Below, piece by piece: positions 44,910 to 57,646 of a stretch of DNA of 64,000 nt (position 1 is its first letter; the number at the start of each line of letters is the position of its first letter). The DNA lies in NCBI GenBank assembly GCA_031216915.1, contig CM062297.1, positions 832,241,337 to 832,305,336 of the forward strand, read 5' to 3'. The notes beneath the pieces were generated by a model, which did no database searches, was not told where the DNA came from, and saw only the letters and a program-made list of their open reading frames with translations. Source of the stretch: Pictodentalium vernedei. Lineage: Eukaryota; Mollusca; Scaphopoda; Dentaliida; Dentaliidae. A program made the translations under genes and the position numbers.

Positions 44910-47327
44910 CATTCTCGAAAGGTATTCGTACCTGTATTCCTCACAGATGAGTTGCTCTCTCAGTTCGGCTTATGGTCAGTGGAATTGTCTGTTGAAGTTG
45001 AAAACAAATTTCTAGTGCACTAGCCAACAGTAACAAGCCGACACTTTCGTTATCACACAGTATAAGACTTCTGGTTATCGGATACTCGCGTTAAAAATAG
45101 TCAGTAATGTCTACAGCACTTGATAAAACGATCCGGGGAAGCACCTGCTTGCCTTATGAAAGAAAATAAATGTTCTGCAGAAAGTAAAATATTTCACCAA
45201 AATAACTAGTATAAACTGCTCCATACCTCCAATAAAAATAAAAACAATTGTTCAAATTAAAGTCAATGTTCCCACATTGATTCATTTATGGAGTATTTCT
45301 GTGAATCTTCGGTGTTGTTTCCGTGAGCTATAGATTATGTTAATTATTATATCTATGAATCACGCAGAATATCCTATCTCATACCTCTTATTTGATGAGA
45401 CTGAACATCTTTAGTTAAACCTTATTATGCACGGAAATAAAAGGAATTTTTTCAGTTAGAGTGACGAAAGTTTCAAAAAGAATAACAGGGGATAATGCAG
45501 ATATAAAGTGTTTTGGGTTTTTTTTTTTCTTTTCTTTCCTTTCTCCACTGTACTATCTCGCGCACTACACGTACTTATCATATTAATGTTATAAATTATC
45601 AACAGGAACGTATGAAGCATTTTGAACCTGGGCTGGTTGTGGAAGACACAAGTGCTCCCACACACTGGTATATATTATTGGTGGCTTATGCGTCTTATTG
45701 GCATGGTGGGAATACTTAACATTGAGAAAAACTGCACGCTTTTGACTCAACATTCAGAAAGTTTCCCCAATGGACAAATTCGTTGAATAAAAGGAGCCAC
45801 AAATGTGTGACCTTCTCGACCTTAAATTCGTAATATAAACAAATCGCACGGGGCAGCTCCCCTCCTCCTCTCTGTCTGTCTTCCTCTTTCACTATCTTTC
45901 TCTGGAGAAATGTGGTGGGGTGGGGTTGGCTCGTATTCTCTGTGTTGCCCTGTGCTCCTACGGTCCATACGTCCCTGATTATCAACGTGTCTCAAACTCA
46001 CTGAGCCATTCTTCATTCTTTTTGTTTCCCTCTGATTTGCGTATCGTCCATACCGCCTGCAGTTTGTACCGTTGCCATACATTAAAGTAGCCTTTTGTCA
46101 TTTTCGCCAGTTTCGACCTAGATTTGAAGGTACCTTCCATCACCCTCAATTTACAGCCAAATCCGGGGATGATGTGTTTTCAGGTTTTAACTTTTTATGT
46201 TAGGGTGTGAGCTACCCATTGGCGACCTTTATTTTAAAAATTCCAAATGGGATTCCGAGGTACAAGCGATTTGAAATAAGGTGTTTTTGTCCATTTTCGG
46301 TCGTTGTAACCATGTTTACATCAACCATCGCGAAAAGTTCGGCGAAAATTCATCGTCAACTTTTCGACCAAGATACATGCTATGCAGTTGCAACATATCA
46401 GCTGGCAACCTTGAATAGTTATTGAGATATTGCGCAAAATGCCTTAATTGTCCACTTTTCGGAAAATTAGCCTCCTTCTGAAATGTATGGTAATATCTGC
46501 AGAAAAACAAGTTTTCCTCCAAAATCCGCTGACTTTTGGTGTTTCACAGCTTTTGTTAATTTCAGGCGAAAAGCTGTATGGACTGCAGAATTATTAGGGA
46601 AAATATCATTAGAAATTGTTTTTTTTAAGGACTAAAATCTTTGCGCCTCGTTATCACTTTTCTGAAGTGTAATGACAGTATCATTTCTTCACGGTGTTAG
46701 AAGGGTGTATCCTTCCCGCATCACTTTCATTCACTCGCGCCCATTTAAACTGAATGGTCTAGTTGTTATGGCTACATTCCCAACCCCCCTGTTTTATGCG
46801 TTTCCGTGGATATCAACGCAATTTCCCGAAAATAACATAGCCGAGGCCATAGCGGAGTTTGATCATATACCCGAGTTTAGATTTCATCATGCTGCGGTCT
46901 ATAGTTTCTAAGAATATTCGCGTCCAAATTTGGGTGGAAAAATACGAAAAAAGCTGAAGCTGAAGATAAACAATTCCAATAAGAATACACTACGTGAATA
47001 CTTAATAATAATAAATCTAGAGGGAATATACCGAGTCTCGTTTAACCCTGAGGGGTTCTGTAATTTTCCAAATGTTTTACTGCACATCGCATCGTGTGAG
47101 TCTAGTGGCTTAGCAATGATTTCTAGCCAAGTTTTGGCTGCCGTTACACCGACAGCCAAGACTTGACTAGAATCCACTACCAAGGTAATTTGATTATCTT
47201 CCGCGTGGCCCCTTCTTGATACTATGCAGGGATTCTTTTGGTGTCTACGGGGGCGAATATGTTTCCATTTCTCAATGGCTTTTGTGCATGATTTCTCCCA
47301 GTTTCCATCCCCCACTCGAAGAAACAT
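44910..47327. other. No gene recognised over 2.4 kb
   Basis: Frames of up to ~90 codons exist (e.g. 45716-46082 minus) but none shows a recognisable family. There is no clear repeat. It could hold decayed element sequence or introns of a gene outside the window. Confidence 0.3.
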
Positions 47328-47578
47328 TTAACCCTTTACCCAACGTAACGGCCAAAACCGGCCAGCGCTATTCTCAAAAATCGCCAATTAATTTTCAAAA
47401 TATTTTCATTTTTTGTCTCAAAAACATAGGTTATGACCCCTCGTTGGAACGAGCTCGTCGAGCTCGTTCCAACGAGGGGTCATAACCTATGTTTTTGAGA
47501 CAAAAAATGAAAAAAATTAGTTATTCAAGAATTTTTTTTGCAAGTGTCGTCTGCTTTTCATGTTAGGTAAAGGGTTAA
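47328..47578. mobile_element. piggyBac-like MITE, family A copy 4
   Basis: TTAA at both edges (47328, 47575); ends CCCTTTACCCAACGT and TGTTAGGTAAAGGG; central GAGCTCGTCGAGCTC near 47455. Almost identical to copy 3 and in the same orientation, so these two are probably the most recent of the family here. Confidence 0.85.
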
Positions 47579-47824
47579 TGCACAATTGGTGTTCTGAACT
47601 TGGTTTTCTGGGGCCTTACGACCAACCAACTCACGACACCAACTGTTCACTAAAATTTAAATTGCTGACCTAACAAAGCTTAGAAAGTGTCCGAATTCAA
47701 AGGCAAATGGCAAGTTCTTGGTAAGAATAGTTTAATAGACTACAGAGAGTGGCGTGAACTTGATTCCACGTGACTCTTTGTTCTAAAAATTACTTGTAGT
47801 TTACATGCTGCAGTTGCTTAGTTA

Positions 47825-48081
47825 CAGTACGTGGAGAGTGTATTATCACTAAATCACCCACAGAGTGGAGATTCCGCCCGTGCAATAATTGCAAATTTGT
47901 TACAAACATAACAATTACAAGCAAAGTTCCAGCCAATGGACCTCCGGGTTAAACCTGGAGGTCCATTGGCTGAAACATTGCTTGTGTTCTTTTGTCCATA
48001 TGTACAAAATTTGAAAGTGATACTTCGGGTGATACATCCACTCCACGGGTGATTTAGTTACAATCCACTCTCCACGTACTG
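47825..48081. mobile_element. TA-flanked MITE, family B copy 1
   Basis: Ends CAGTACGTGGAGAGTG and CACTCTCCACGTACTG, bordered by TA. Subterminal AAATCACCC/GGGTGATTT. Palindromic core GCCAATGGACCTCCGGGTTA...CCATTGGC near 47935-47972. Confidence 0.8.
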
Positions 48082-49596
48082 TAGGTATCGGTTTTATGTT
48101 CTCTGTTCAATTGAAATGTAAAATGCTTTAGTCTCTGTACGTTTCTTCCCCTCGAAAATAAATTCCCAGTTGGAACCCACATGACACAAATTTTCCCAAT
48201 GGCATGGGACCCGAAACCTTTCCCAAATAGCGCAGAAGAATCCCTGTTATGTTAACGTACCTGCTGTTAGACCATAGAGTTTGTCAAAGATGGATAAAGA
48301 ACTGTGACGGCTAACCGTTCCCAATGAATGCTATTAAAGAAATGCCTATGAAAAGAGTTTCCCATCAGTCAAGTAGACACGGGGGTGCTGGGCGGAATGG
48401 TACCCCACCCCCACTTTTCCCAGGAAAGTTCAACCTTATGTATATTTGCTCTCAGCATGGCGGTTACTTCATGTTCTTGATACTTAAGCATTCAAACGTA
48501 CCCAGGGTGCATCGAATGGGGACAAAAAGTTAATTTTCATCGTGAGGGACCCTGACCCAACATGAGATGAGATGAAGTGTGTGCGGAGTGAGAGTGGTGT
48601 TGGCAGCAGAAAAATGTTTGGTACCGTCAGTTTATTTGTCCTGGCCAAATCACTATTATACTACGGGGTTCGTCTCCCTCTCTGATGATCTTAGTCGCTC
48701 TGCTGCGATTTTCGAAATGGCAGACCTGTGTGGAGATATGGTTAATCGAGCCACGTAAGACCAATAAATCTCTAATACTCGATAACACCAATGACAAACA
48801 AAGACAGACAAGTCGAGTGGCATAACACTACAGCCATGCACGTATGTTCCTCCCACAGTTGGCAGTAAATTCCTCATCAATTTTCTAGCTAACTGACAAA
48901 CAGTGCATATGACTTTTTATGTGACAATAATTCATGCACTCCATTTTGGATAGGGCGGAGTGGTACACATGTGCGATATAACTCCCTTCAAAGGTTGGGT
49001 TAAACCAATGTAATACCCTCTTCAAAATAGCAATAAAGACATCCTCAGTATTATTAACTTTATTATTCAAATCTTTTGTGTTCATTTGTCGCCTGTCGCT
49101 TTCGAAACATATCATCTAATTATCCCGTTCATGGTAAAGAATTGAGACGGGTCAGACTGAAATCCCCTTATCGGCGACCAGGCGTACCACATAACGATTT
49201 AATCGTCGGAGGACGTAAAATGTTCTTCCTCACGCAGACCCTGGGGCTATGGATAAATTTACCGTGAAAAACGACATGTTGGTTTTTCAAAGGGAATCAT
49301 GTTTGGAATATTCAAAATTTGTGGGAACATGAGCGTGTGCTCACATCGAAAGTATCGACATCTTATTAAAAGACATGTATTTTTATTCTGGAGTGAAATT
49401 CCTGTGGATTTATAAGATAATTTTTTTATCGCCTGTGACATATTCTTGGTAAGTACTCTTAAGTTTTATATATGTTTTATTAACTGGTTGAGTGCTAGAA
49501 GCTACTATCAGGGGTTTAAAAAGCCAAAATTTTCCTTGATTATTTTTCATATTCAGTCAAACTCAAATAACATTTATGTAAATCTGTTTTATCACT
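48082..49596. other. No gene recognised over 1.5 kb
   Basis: Frames of 60-76 codons at 48324-48533, 48656-48880 and 48885-49115 are not recognised. No repeat structure was seen. Confidence 0.3.
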
Positions 49597-49634
49597 AATT
49601 ATTGAAGAGTGCCTATGGGCACTCTTCAATAATT
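49597..49634. repeat. 38-bp hairpin
   Basis: AATTATTGAAGAGTGCC and its perfect complement with a 4-base loop. Confidence 0.8.
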
Positions 49635-50537
49635 TGTAATAAACACAAATTTAGATGAACAAATTCAGATCACCATCAAACTGTAGCCCTCGATAAGTTA
49701 AGGAGTTTGTTTTCTCAAATTGTTGATGTCAAGGCATCAGAGACGTGGCCACAGATGTGTTGGGGCTGCCGCAAACATGCCCCCCTCCTCCAATCCCGGC
49801 CAAAATTTGCAGTAGTTAGAAATTTTAAACTTCAGATCATCAACAGTAACTGTTGGAAATTCCATGTCCTTTCGTGACATTTTATCTGTAGCTGTGACCA
49901 TTTCTAAGAGGAATTTGGTGATTTTTGAGCCACATTTCATGGGGTTTCTACTTGACGTCAATATTTCGTTTCGTGCGAGCAAGAAGGCGCCATCTGTAAT
50001 TCTCGGACACTGCAGAAGGCGCCTTGTTGTGCACAAGCGATAATTTCCAAGTCTACAACCCAGAGGTCGTATATTTCGAACTCAAGGGGACAGGGTACAT
50101 TCGGATTTGATGGACAGTCGAAAGATGAGTTAACATTTCTTCTGTAGCAGTTGAAAAATCCTCATTTGGAGGACGGGGTGCAAATGGTTTCATTAAAAAT
50201 TGGATGTTCGGTAGCCGGCGAGGGGGTGTACAACTGGAAATTCATGGGAGGGGCACGTCGCCCAAACCAATTCCAAACTAGCCCCTTTCCTGCCAGACAT
50301 TACTTCCTTTGCCGGAATAGCTCCTGCATATTTTGCAAATATGGTACAGCAGCCCCGACCTGATGTTATTTTGGGCAAAAACAAGGCACCTCTTTTGTAA
50401 TATTCAAAAGACAGTATCTAAAAATATAAAAAGTGCGTTTTGCATTTATTTTCAATAATAAACTGCGCATTCGCATTATAATCGTCACGTTTATACAGAC
50501 ATTTTTTATTCGTCCCATTGTCTCCTATTGTCACAAA
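49635..50537. other. No gene recognised
   Basis: A 99-codon minus-strand frame (49737-50036) has no recognised motif. Confidence 0.3.
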
Positions 50538-50728
50538 AGTGGGCAGTGATGTCCACGCATGCGTTTACCATGTAATAAACATCAGCAGCAAAATTTCAGT
50601 AAATGAAGCACCGGGTTGTAAATTTTTGATGATTATTCCTATAATTCGTGATTGGAATTCAATATTATTGCGTCCGTGGAAATATTGCCCACCCGTGAAA
50701 AGTGACCAGTCCACGACGGCCGTACTGT
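50538..50728. mobile_element. MITE family D copy 1, left end missing
   Basis: Shares GTGATGTCCACGCATGCGTT, GATGATTATTCCTATAATT and the right end GACGGCCGTACTGT with copies at 62023 and 63536. The left ~25 bases of the consensus are absent. Confidence 0.65.
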
Positions 50729-51098
50729 CATGTGCAAGGAAATGACCTTGAACGGAACAGACATCCAGCCACTAATATAAACAAATGCCATGATATTCCA
50801 AAAATTAGATATCCCGATATACCAAGGTAATAGCGTGGAAAATCAGGATATTCTGAGACACTTCCTCGATGTGCAACGTACCTTTTTTGTGAGAAACACG
50901 CAGAGCACTACCGTCCAGATTCCGAGGGCCTTTATCGGCATAGACCCCACGACAATTTGGACCGGACTCTCCACGCCTCTCCTGATCACACAATCGGGTC
51001 CTCCTCTCGATGCCTTAACGAGTTCCAGTCAACTTTTAGGCAGATGTAATAACAAATACTTCACAGAGCGTCTGCTCTGATTTAGTTTTTGTAAGCTA
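50729..51098. other. No gene recognised
   Basis: A 96-codon plus-strand frame (50790-51080) contains no recognised motif. Confidence 0.3.
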
Positions 51099-51350
51099 CA
51101 TTATGTGGAGAGTGGATTGTAGCACAATCACCCGCGGAGTGGAGTTATCACTCAAAGTATCATTTTGAAATTGTGTACATATGGACAAACAACACAAGCA
51201 ATGTTTCAGCCAATGGACCTCCGGGTTTTACCCGGAGGTCCATTGGCTGAAACTTTGCTTGTACTTGTTACGTTTTGCAACAAATCTGCAATTATTGCTT
51301 GGGTGGAATCTCCACTCCGCGGGTGATTTAGTGATAATACACATATTGTA
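51099..51350. mobile_element. TA-flanked MITE, family B copy 2
   Basis: Left end CATTATGTGGAGAGTGG; core GCCAATGGACCTCCGGGTTT...; the right end is shortened after GTGATAATACAC. Confidence 0.7.
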
Positions 51351-52573
51351 ACTCACTAGTGTAAGTCGTAAAATACAACTCTTGCATTTGTGCAACAACT
51401 ACAAGGTGTGAGTACCCTGCTAGGAATTCCTAAAAAGGTTACTTTTCCACTGACATAAAGTAAGAGGCAGATGGAACTAAATGTATATTTCCATATGTCC
51501 AAACCGGAAAAATAAATTACAAAAAAATAATGACTATATTTGTGGTTACTAACAAAGGAAATTTTAGACTGATTAGCTATTACTATATCACTTATTCATT
51601 TTTTCACCTCCCCAAAAGACATTGTATTATTATTATTATCCTCGAGTGGTGTTGGAAAGGAATGGTGACCCCCCCCCCCCCCCCCCCACACACACACACC
51701 TGTTGAAAAATTGCAACATCTTTTAAAATGCCAATGATTCATTTTAGTCAGTTATATTAATGGGTAGTCACCAAGCGCACGGTACTAGCTGCAATTCATT
51801 TATTTATTGGTGTTTAAGGTCACACACTTATGCACAATGACTAATTGTGACCGTGACAGTTTTAGGGTGGAGGAGGCCGGAGTACCCAAAGGGAACCACC
51901 GAGCTTCGACGAGCAACTGTCAGCTCCTCAACATTCTAACTCTGTTCAAGCTCCGCTCAAGAAGGGTTACAGCGGTTGAAGACGTGTGCACCATCGACGT
52001 GCAGTACTCCTTAGTACACGACGTCATCGTACCCCCATGTAGGCAACCAGGATAGTGTGCCTTGCCCAAGGACACAACGCTGGAATAAGTTATCGGATCA
52101 CAACGAAAACATTTGAATTTTTAACGGAGAAAAATGTGGCGAGAGGTTTTTTGTGGCGCATCCCCCACCCCACCCCACCCCACCCCCATATGCAAGGCGC
52201 ACTTCTGTCTCTGAAGCATTCTGTTGGGCGGGTTTGTAAGGAAAGAGTTAGTAGCACCCTAGCGACCAGCTTTGACCCTGCGCTTTTGTTTGTGGATCTA
52301 ATAACTTCCACGTACTTCATATCAACTGTTAGTTCCATAAATCCATCTGGCGTCCCCATAAACAGCCTACATGTTGATCACGTGATCTATTTTTTGTTAT
52401 TTGGTTAGTATACCTCCCGCGTTGTATTTATATATAAAAACTCTTTACTTCTGGGAGTCCGAACATTTGAATGAAATGTTAACTTCCTACTCAAAAAGTA
52501 GTCAAATCCACCAAGCAATCTAAATAAAAAATGACCTCAATTTTGACTAATTTAATATTTTTTCCCAAATATA
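51351..52573. other. No gene; poly-C tract and possible dispersed repeat
   Basis: A 19-C run followed by CA repeats (51669-51699). At about 51800-52085, GGAGGAGGCCGGAGTACCCA and GTGCCTTGCCCAAGGACACA resemble a dispersed repeat often seen in aquatic animal genomes, but its class is uncertain. (CACCC)n-like sequence at 52159-52185. Confidence 0.35.
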
Positions 52574-52831
52574 CAGTACGTGGAAAGTGTATTATCACTA
52601 AATCACCCGCAGAGTGGAGATGTCCACCCGAGCAATAATTGCAAATTTGTTGCAAAGCATAACCAGCACCAGCAAAGTTTCAGCCAATGGACCTCCGGGT
52701 TAAACCCGGAGGTCTATTGGCTGAAACATTGCTTGTGTTTTTTGCCGATATATACAAAATTTGAAAGTTATAGCTTGGGTGATAACTCCACTCCGCGGGT
52801 GATTTAGTTACATTCCACTCTCCACGTACTG
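52574..52831. mobile_element. TA-flanked MITE, family B copy 3
   Basis: Ends CAGTACGTGGAAAGTG and CACTCTCCACGTACTG with TA borders; same core as copy 1. Confidence 0.8.
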
Positions 52832-53710
52832 TAGCTTAGGACCTTTCAATAAGTTGAGGTTCATAAGGCGTCATAAGCTTTGAGGTGTTAAAGATTTTTA
52901 ATGCCCACTTGCCGAAATAAACCATGTAAGTTAGGCCCCACAAAGTAGATTTTCTGTTTATTATGCCATTTTTGTAAAATTGCATGTGGGCGGGCGTTTT
53001 TTTATTTTGTTTTTTATTTTGATAATTGTTTCTTTGCCGTCAAAAGCTAATGTTCTTGATTTGTTTTATGTTTTAGGCCTCATAATCTACAGTATAGCAT
53101 GGGTGATGGTGTTTTTCGTCCCTTGAGGGCAAGAAGCTAAAGCATTGCAAATCAAAGCCTTGTTGCACTCAAGGGACAAATTTATCAATTTTATTAACTT
53201 GGGTAAAATATCAGACATAAACCATTTAATTTTTATTTTTTTAAGTTCGCATTGGTTATAAAAAGAGAGCATGCGGCATCCAAAAGACCATGTAGGAGGG
53301 CCTGAGAAACAGATTTTTATATTTTATAGGCCTTATGACAACTTCAATTGCCGAAGATCTACATTATATCAGATAGCAGTTGTGACAGACAACAATGTTG
53401 CTGTAAATCAATTCATAAGTGCGTCAGAACAGATTACGCGACAGAGCAAATACACGGACACGTTATTTCAAAGCACGCATTGTTAAACTAATGACCCTCA
53501 TGTGGCGTGCAATTTGAAGGGCCATAGTTGCTTGTCGCTTCGCGAAATAAAATCTTTTTTTGCAATACATCACTCGTGCATGAAAGAAAGGAACAAAATT
53601 TGTACATGAATCTAGTAAAAAGACGGGAGTAAATTTTTCGTTGAAAACACTAAACACAATATAGAAGTTAGAGAGCGTACGGAAGGTTTGGTCCTCTCAA
53701 GTTGTTAGTA
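52832..53710. other. No gene recognised
   Basis: A+T-rich spacer. Possible foldback around TTTTTCGTCCCTTGAGGGCA/TTGCACTCAAGGGAC at 53112-53177. Confidence 0.35.
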
Positions 53711-56047
53711 CAGTTAAAACTAGAAGTCCTGTCATGAAATGCGCACAAATAGCACGTCGATCTGCGCGTTAATCAACGCGTTATGACCATAGTGAGGCTA
53801 TCAAATTCTGTACACATGGCCTGTGCACAAACAACGTTTCATCCAATGGACCTCCCGGTAACCCGGAGGTCCATTGGCAGAAACATTGCCTGTGTTTGCT
53901 ATGAGTAAACTGGGAGAACCTGTGTTACAACCGATAATGTTACAACGCCGCATAATGTTACACCAATGCATAGTGTTACAAAAAATGTAGTAAACAACCG
54001 ATAATGTTATAAACTCCGCATAATGTTATAACTTTTTTCAACCCGTTATGTTATAAAAATCGACGCATAATGTTATAACTTTTTTCAACCCGTTATGTTA
54101 CAACAAATTAACCGATAATGTTACAACTTCTGTATACTAATTCCAGTTACAGCTATTGTAGATGGACTTTACCACTTACCATTTATTGCCGCATAAAGGT
54201 ATGTAATATTTATACTAAAGGTTTCTGCTCTGGTTAAGGCGAGGAGATACCCCCCCCCCCCTCCAATTCCCGGGGATTTATCATAGAATGACCTAGTCAC
54301 GTTACATAGACGCGGATTATCCTGGTCTCAATCGTGTGACGTCATTACCATGATCATCCAGTGCCCAACATGGTGAAGGCGGGGTGGTGGGGGGGGGGGG
54401 GGTGCTATTTTATCCGGTTGGTACGTTTACCAACATGCGTAGTTTCCGCTTCCAGAAATGTAGTGTACCATAGTCCCCTTGCGCCTTTGGGGATGGGCAA
54501 ATGCCTCTGTTTCTGCTTGTTTTGGACATCTAAAACTCATTTGTCGCATATTTCTTAGTCATAAGAATATCTTATTGTTCATTAATTTGACATTTTAACA
54601 ACTAACAGTGAACAAAAATGAGGTGGAGTTAACAGAGATCAAAAAGTTGGATGGAGCGAGATACATATGGTGGATGTGGCTGGTTGGTAGTGTCGCACGG
54701 AACAAGAATAAGACGCGACACTGGGTAGGAAGAGGAATGGGGTTTAGGAGGACCGGAAGGGGTGGTCAGGAATTAGGCTGAGAAAGAGAGGAGGTCATTA
54801 ATTAGTACATAAGGGTGATTGTGCAAAGAAGGCTATCTGAGAATGCTATAAGGGAGTAGTGCTAGACGGTATGATAATATAGATGGTGGAGATGTTGGAA
54901 GAAGTAGAAGTGATGAATTTGGGATTACAGGTTCTGGAAAAGGCGGAATCACTAGAACAGGCAGAATGGGAGAAGGAGGAGGCTGTGGAGGAGGAGTTGT
55001 GTTGATGTTGGTGTTGTGGCGGTGTTGGTGATGGTATTGAGTAGCTCAGTATGTTGAAAATGAGCCATTTTGTGGGACCCCGGGGCAGGACCGGGGAAGT
55101 GACGTCATGTCACGTGGCTGGGTGATCATGTTGGGTTGTCATGATAGTGCACGCGGGTGGCCATGTTGTGACGTCCTTGTCATGATAATAGGTGGTAGGG
55201 GTGCGTATGCGCAGCGCGTGTTGTTATGGGGACACGTGCTCCGTCTCACCCCTAACAACCCGACAACAGATATCGAATTAATCCAAACAACCCGACAATC
55301 TTCAGAAAATTGACCCAAACACTCCAGAAAACACTCCCAAATAAAGGTAGGATAGTATCCTTAATGAGGGTATGAGACGTATGAAGAGGTAACCATTGCG
55401 CTTATTTTCATAGCTTTCATTTTGAGCCGTATGATTTTGCGCGCATTGTGCTCATTTTCATAGCTTTCATTGCTTCATACGAAGAAAAGGGGGATTCCGT
55501 GGGTTTAGTATCCTTAAAATATAGGATAGTATCCTTACCTAATGTCCGACCATATAATGGACGCGTAATTTATCACAGAATTGGGTTTATTACAATAATG
55601 GTATATATTATTTAAAGTCAGAATGGTCCAATTCTACACTGTGAAGTGAAGAGTTCCCTCAAATACAGACCGACGGTCTCCATCTGAAACTGATGCCATA
55701 ACAGTATAAATTACCAAAGATATGTTTATTTGAAGTTATAACATTATCGGTTAATTTGTTGTAACATAACGGGTTGAAAAAAGTTATAACATTATGCGTC
55801 GATTTTTATAACATAACGGGTTGAAAAAAGTTATAACATTATGCGGGGTTTATCACATTATCGGTTGTTTACTACATTTTTTGTAACATTATGCGTTGGT
55901 GTAACATTATGCGGCGTTGTAACATTATCGGTTGTAACAACCTGCAGGGCTTTGGATGTCATTCGATATGGCAATTGCGCGCAATTCCTACGCGCAATTA
56001 AGCCTAGATAAGTGCACAGTTCGTAACAGAACTTTTACTTTTAACTG
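53711..56047. mobile_element. TA-flanked MITE, family C copy 1, split by an insertion
   Basis: Left end CAGTTAAAACTAGAAGTCCT and right end ...TTTTAACTG, bordered by TA. Left part 53711-53922 and right part 55940-56047 together match the uninterrupted copy at 58645-58956. The core palindrome (ATGGACCTCCCGGTAACCCGGAGGTCCAT region) is at 53847-53878. Confidence 0.8.
53923..55939. mobile_element. 2.0-kb element with 208-bp terminal inverted repeats
   Basis: TGTTACAACCGATAATGTTA at the left and its complement ending GGTTGTAACA at 55939. The inverted repeats are 53923-54130 and 55732-55939, each 208 bp, built of iterated ATAATGTTATAAC/CATAATGTTACA motifs. 5-bp target duplication ACCTG (53918-53922, 55940-55944), confirmed by the empty site in family C copy 2. 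TG...CA ends with a 5-bp duplication hint at an integrase-type (Ginger-like) transposase, but no coding sequence is present. The interior (54131-55731) has purine-rich sequence and a stretch like the Polinton-like element's inverted repeat. Confidence 0.8.
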
Positions 56048-56285
56048 TACCATTAAACTATTGAAGAAAAAAGAAAACCCCTTTTAAGTTGCGCATTCCT
56101 GGCGCCCAAACACTCACGAAAATCGTTTTTAATCAAACTTTCGCGTTCGTCTGTAAATTTCGACTCGAACATTTTCTAATAATCACTGATCACAAAGACG
56201 TGACTTGAGAAATGAATTTTCCTGGCGTTTTCAGATAAGAAGGGGGTCTTCTACTGAGCCCCCTCCCCCAGGATCGAATTTACTT
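56048..56285. other. Spacer, no feature recognised
   Basis: Short spacer between MITEs. Confidence 0.4.
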
Positions 56286-56527
56286 TTAACTCTTTACCCA
56301 ACGCAACAGCCAAAACCGGCCAACGATATTCTCAAAAATTGCCAATTAATTATCATTATTTTTTCATTATTTTTCATTGGTTATGACTCCTCGTTGGAAC
56401 GAGCTCGTCGAGCTCGTTCCAATGAGGGGTCATAACCTATGTTTTTGAGATAAAGGATGAAAAAAATGAGTTATTCAAGAATTTTATTGCAAGTATCGTC
56501 TGATTTTCATGTTTGGTAAAGGGTTAA
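56286..56527. mobile_element. piggyBac-like MITE, family A copy 5
   Basis: TTAA at 56286 and 56524; ends CTCTTTACCCAACGC and GTTTGGTAAAGGG; core GAGCTCGTCGAGCTC near 56400. More diverged than copies 3 and 4. Confidence 0.75.
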
Positions 56528-57100
56528 TTACACTTCTGAGTTCGACCAAGTAACTCGGCGCTTTATTAGCTCTATGTTCAGACATTTAGAAAATACTTCT
56601 CAAGAAATGAAAATTCCTTGCGTTTTCAGACAAGAAGAGGACTTCCCTGGACCCATTCCCTAGGCTCAAATTTCACTTTGTAATCCACTTCTGCGTACGA
56701 CCATTTAACCAGGCGCAATTTTAACTTCATGTTTCGATATTCAGAAAACCTAAGAAGCAAAAATTTCTGTCATTTTCACATAAGATTTTTTTAGGTGCCC
56801 CGTTACGATCGGAAGAATCAATACCGAACCACCTGGTTATTGTTGCGCTGGAATTTTCCGCATTTTGAGGAAGCGGCACGATCAATTCGAGTTTTTGTTG
56901 AAGAGGACGACGATCGTCAGTACTCAGGGGCGTAGATACAGGGGGAGCCCAGGCGACGATGCGCCCATCCCCCAAGACATTTTGTCGACACCAGGACTAG
57001 ATGTTTGTTTTGGTCATTTCTGGTACCGAGAAATGAGTTATTCCAGAAATATTTTTTTCTGGCAGAATATGAACACCTACTGACACACCCACCCAAATCA
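56528..57100. other. No gene recognised
   Basis: Contains the segment AAATTCCTTGCGTTTTCAGA near 56609, similar to AATTTTCCTGGCGTTTTCAG at 56215, so an imperfect ~80-bp duplication flanks the MITE at 56286. No gene. Confidence 0.35.
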
Positions 57101-57646
57101 TAGAGCTGCACGATATTCAAAACAGACAACCGGTATCGGTATTCAAAAAATACCGCGGTATACCGGTATATCGAAAAACTGTACAGACAAAGTACCACAA
57201 TCGAACAATCGAGACCTGAGGCATCACAGTCGGAACGAATCAGCATGCCTTGATGATGCGGTTCGAAAAACCCTTACACAACGCAGACGATATCAAAATT
57301 TATTATTTTAAATCAAATTTTTCAAAACAATATCATGTGACCGCTCATTGGAACGAGCTCGTTCCAATGAGGGGTCACATGATATAGTTTTGTTGACATT
57401 TTTAAAAATTATTTTTTCAACTGCTGAATTTGTATATTACGTGGGCACATACGGACGATTCCTTGGGTAAAGCGATATATTATTCATTCTGAGCTACAGT
57501 TAAAAAACTCAAGACATCTTGAAAATTAAATTGTGGGTAAATAAATAATGACGATAAACCGATATTTTTGTAATTACACCGGTATTCAATCGATATTGGT
57601 TTGAATGCCGGTATATATCGTTTTATCGAAATACCGTGCAGCCCTA
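57101..57646. mobile_element. hAT-like MITE with nested piggyBac-like MITE
   Basis: Ends TAGAGCTGCACGATATTC and the complement of TAGGGCTGCACGGTATTTCG; 8-bp duplication CCAAATCA (57093-57100) and CTAAATCA (57647-57654), seven of eight identical. TAGAGCTGCACGAT-type ends are well known in hAT MITEs. The interior is rich in ACCGGTAT-type text in both orientations. A family A-variant MITE interrupts it. Confidence 0.75.
57269..57472. mobile_element. piggyBac-like MITE variant, nested
   Basis: CCCTTACACAACGCAGACGA at the left and TTGGGTAAAGC at the right; core CATTGGAACGAGCTCGTTCC near 57346. Same subfamily as 44695-44909. Borders are decayed, so TTAA is not visible. Confidence 0.6.
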
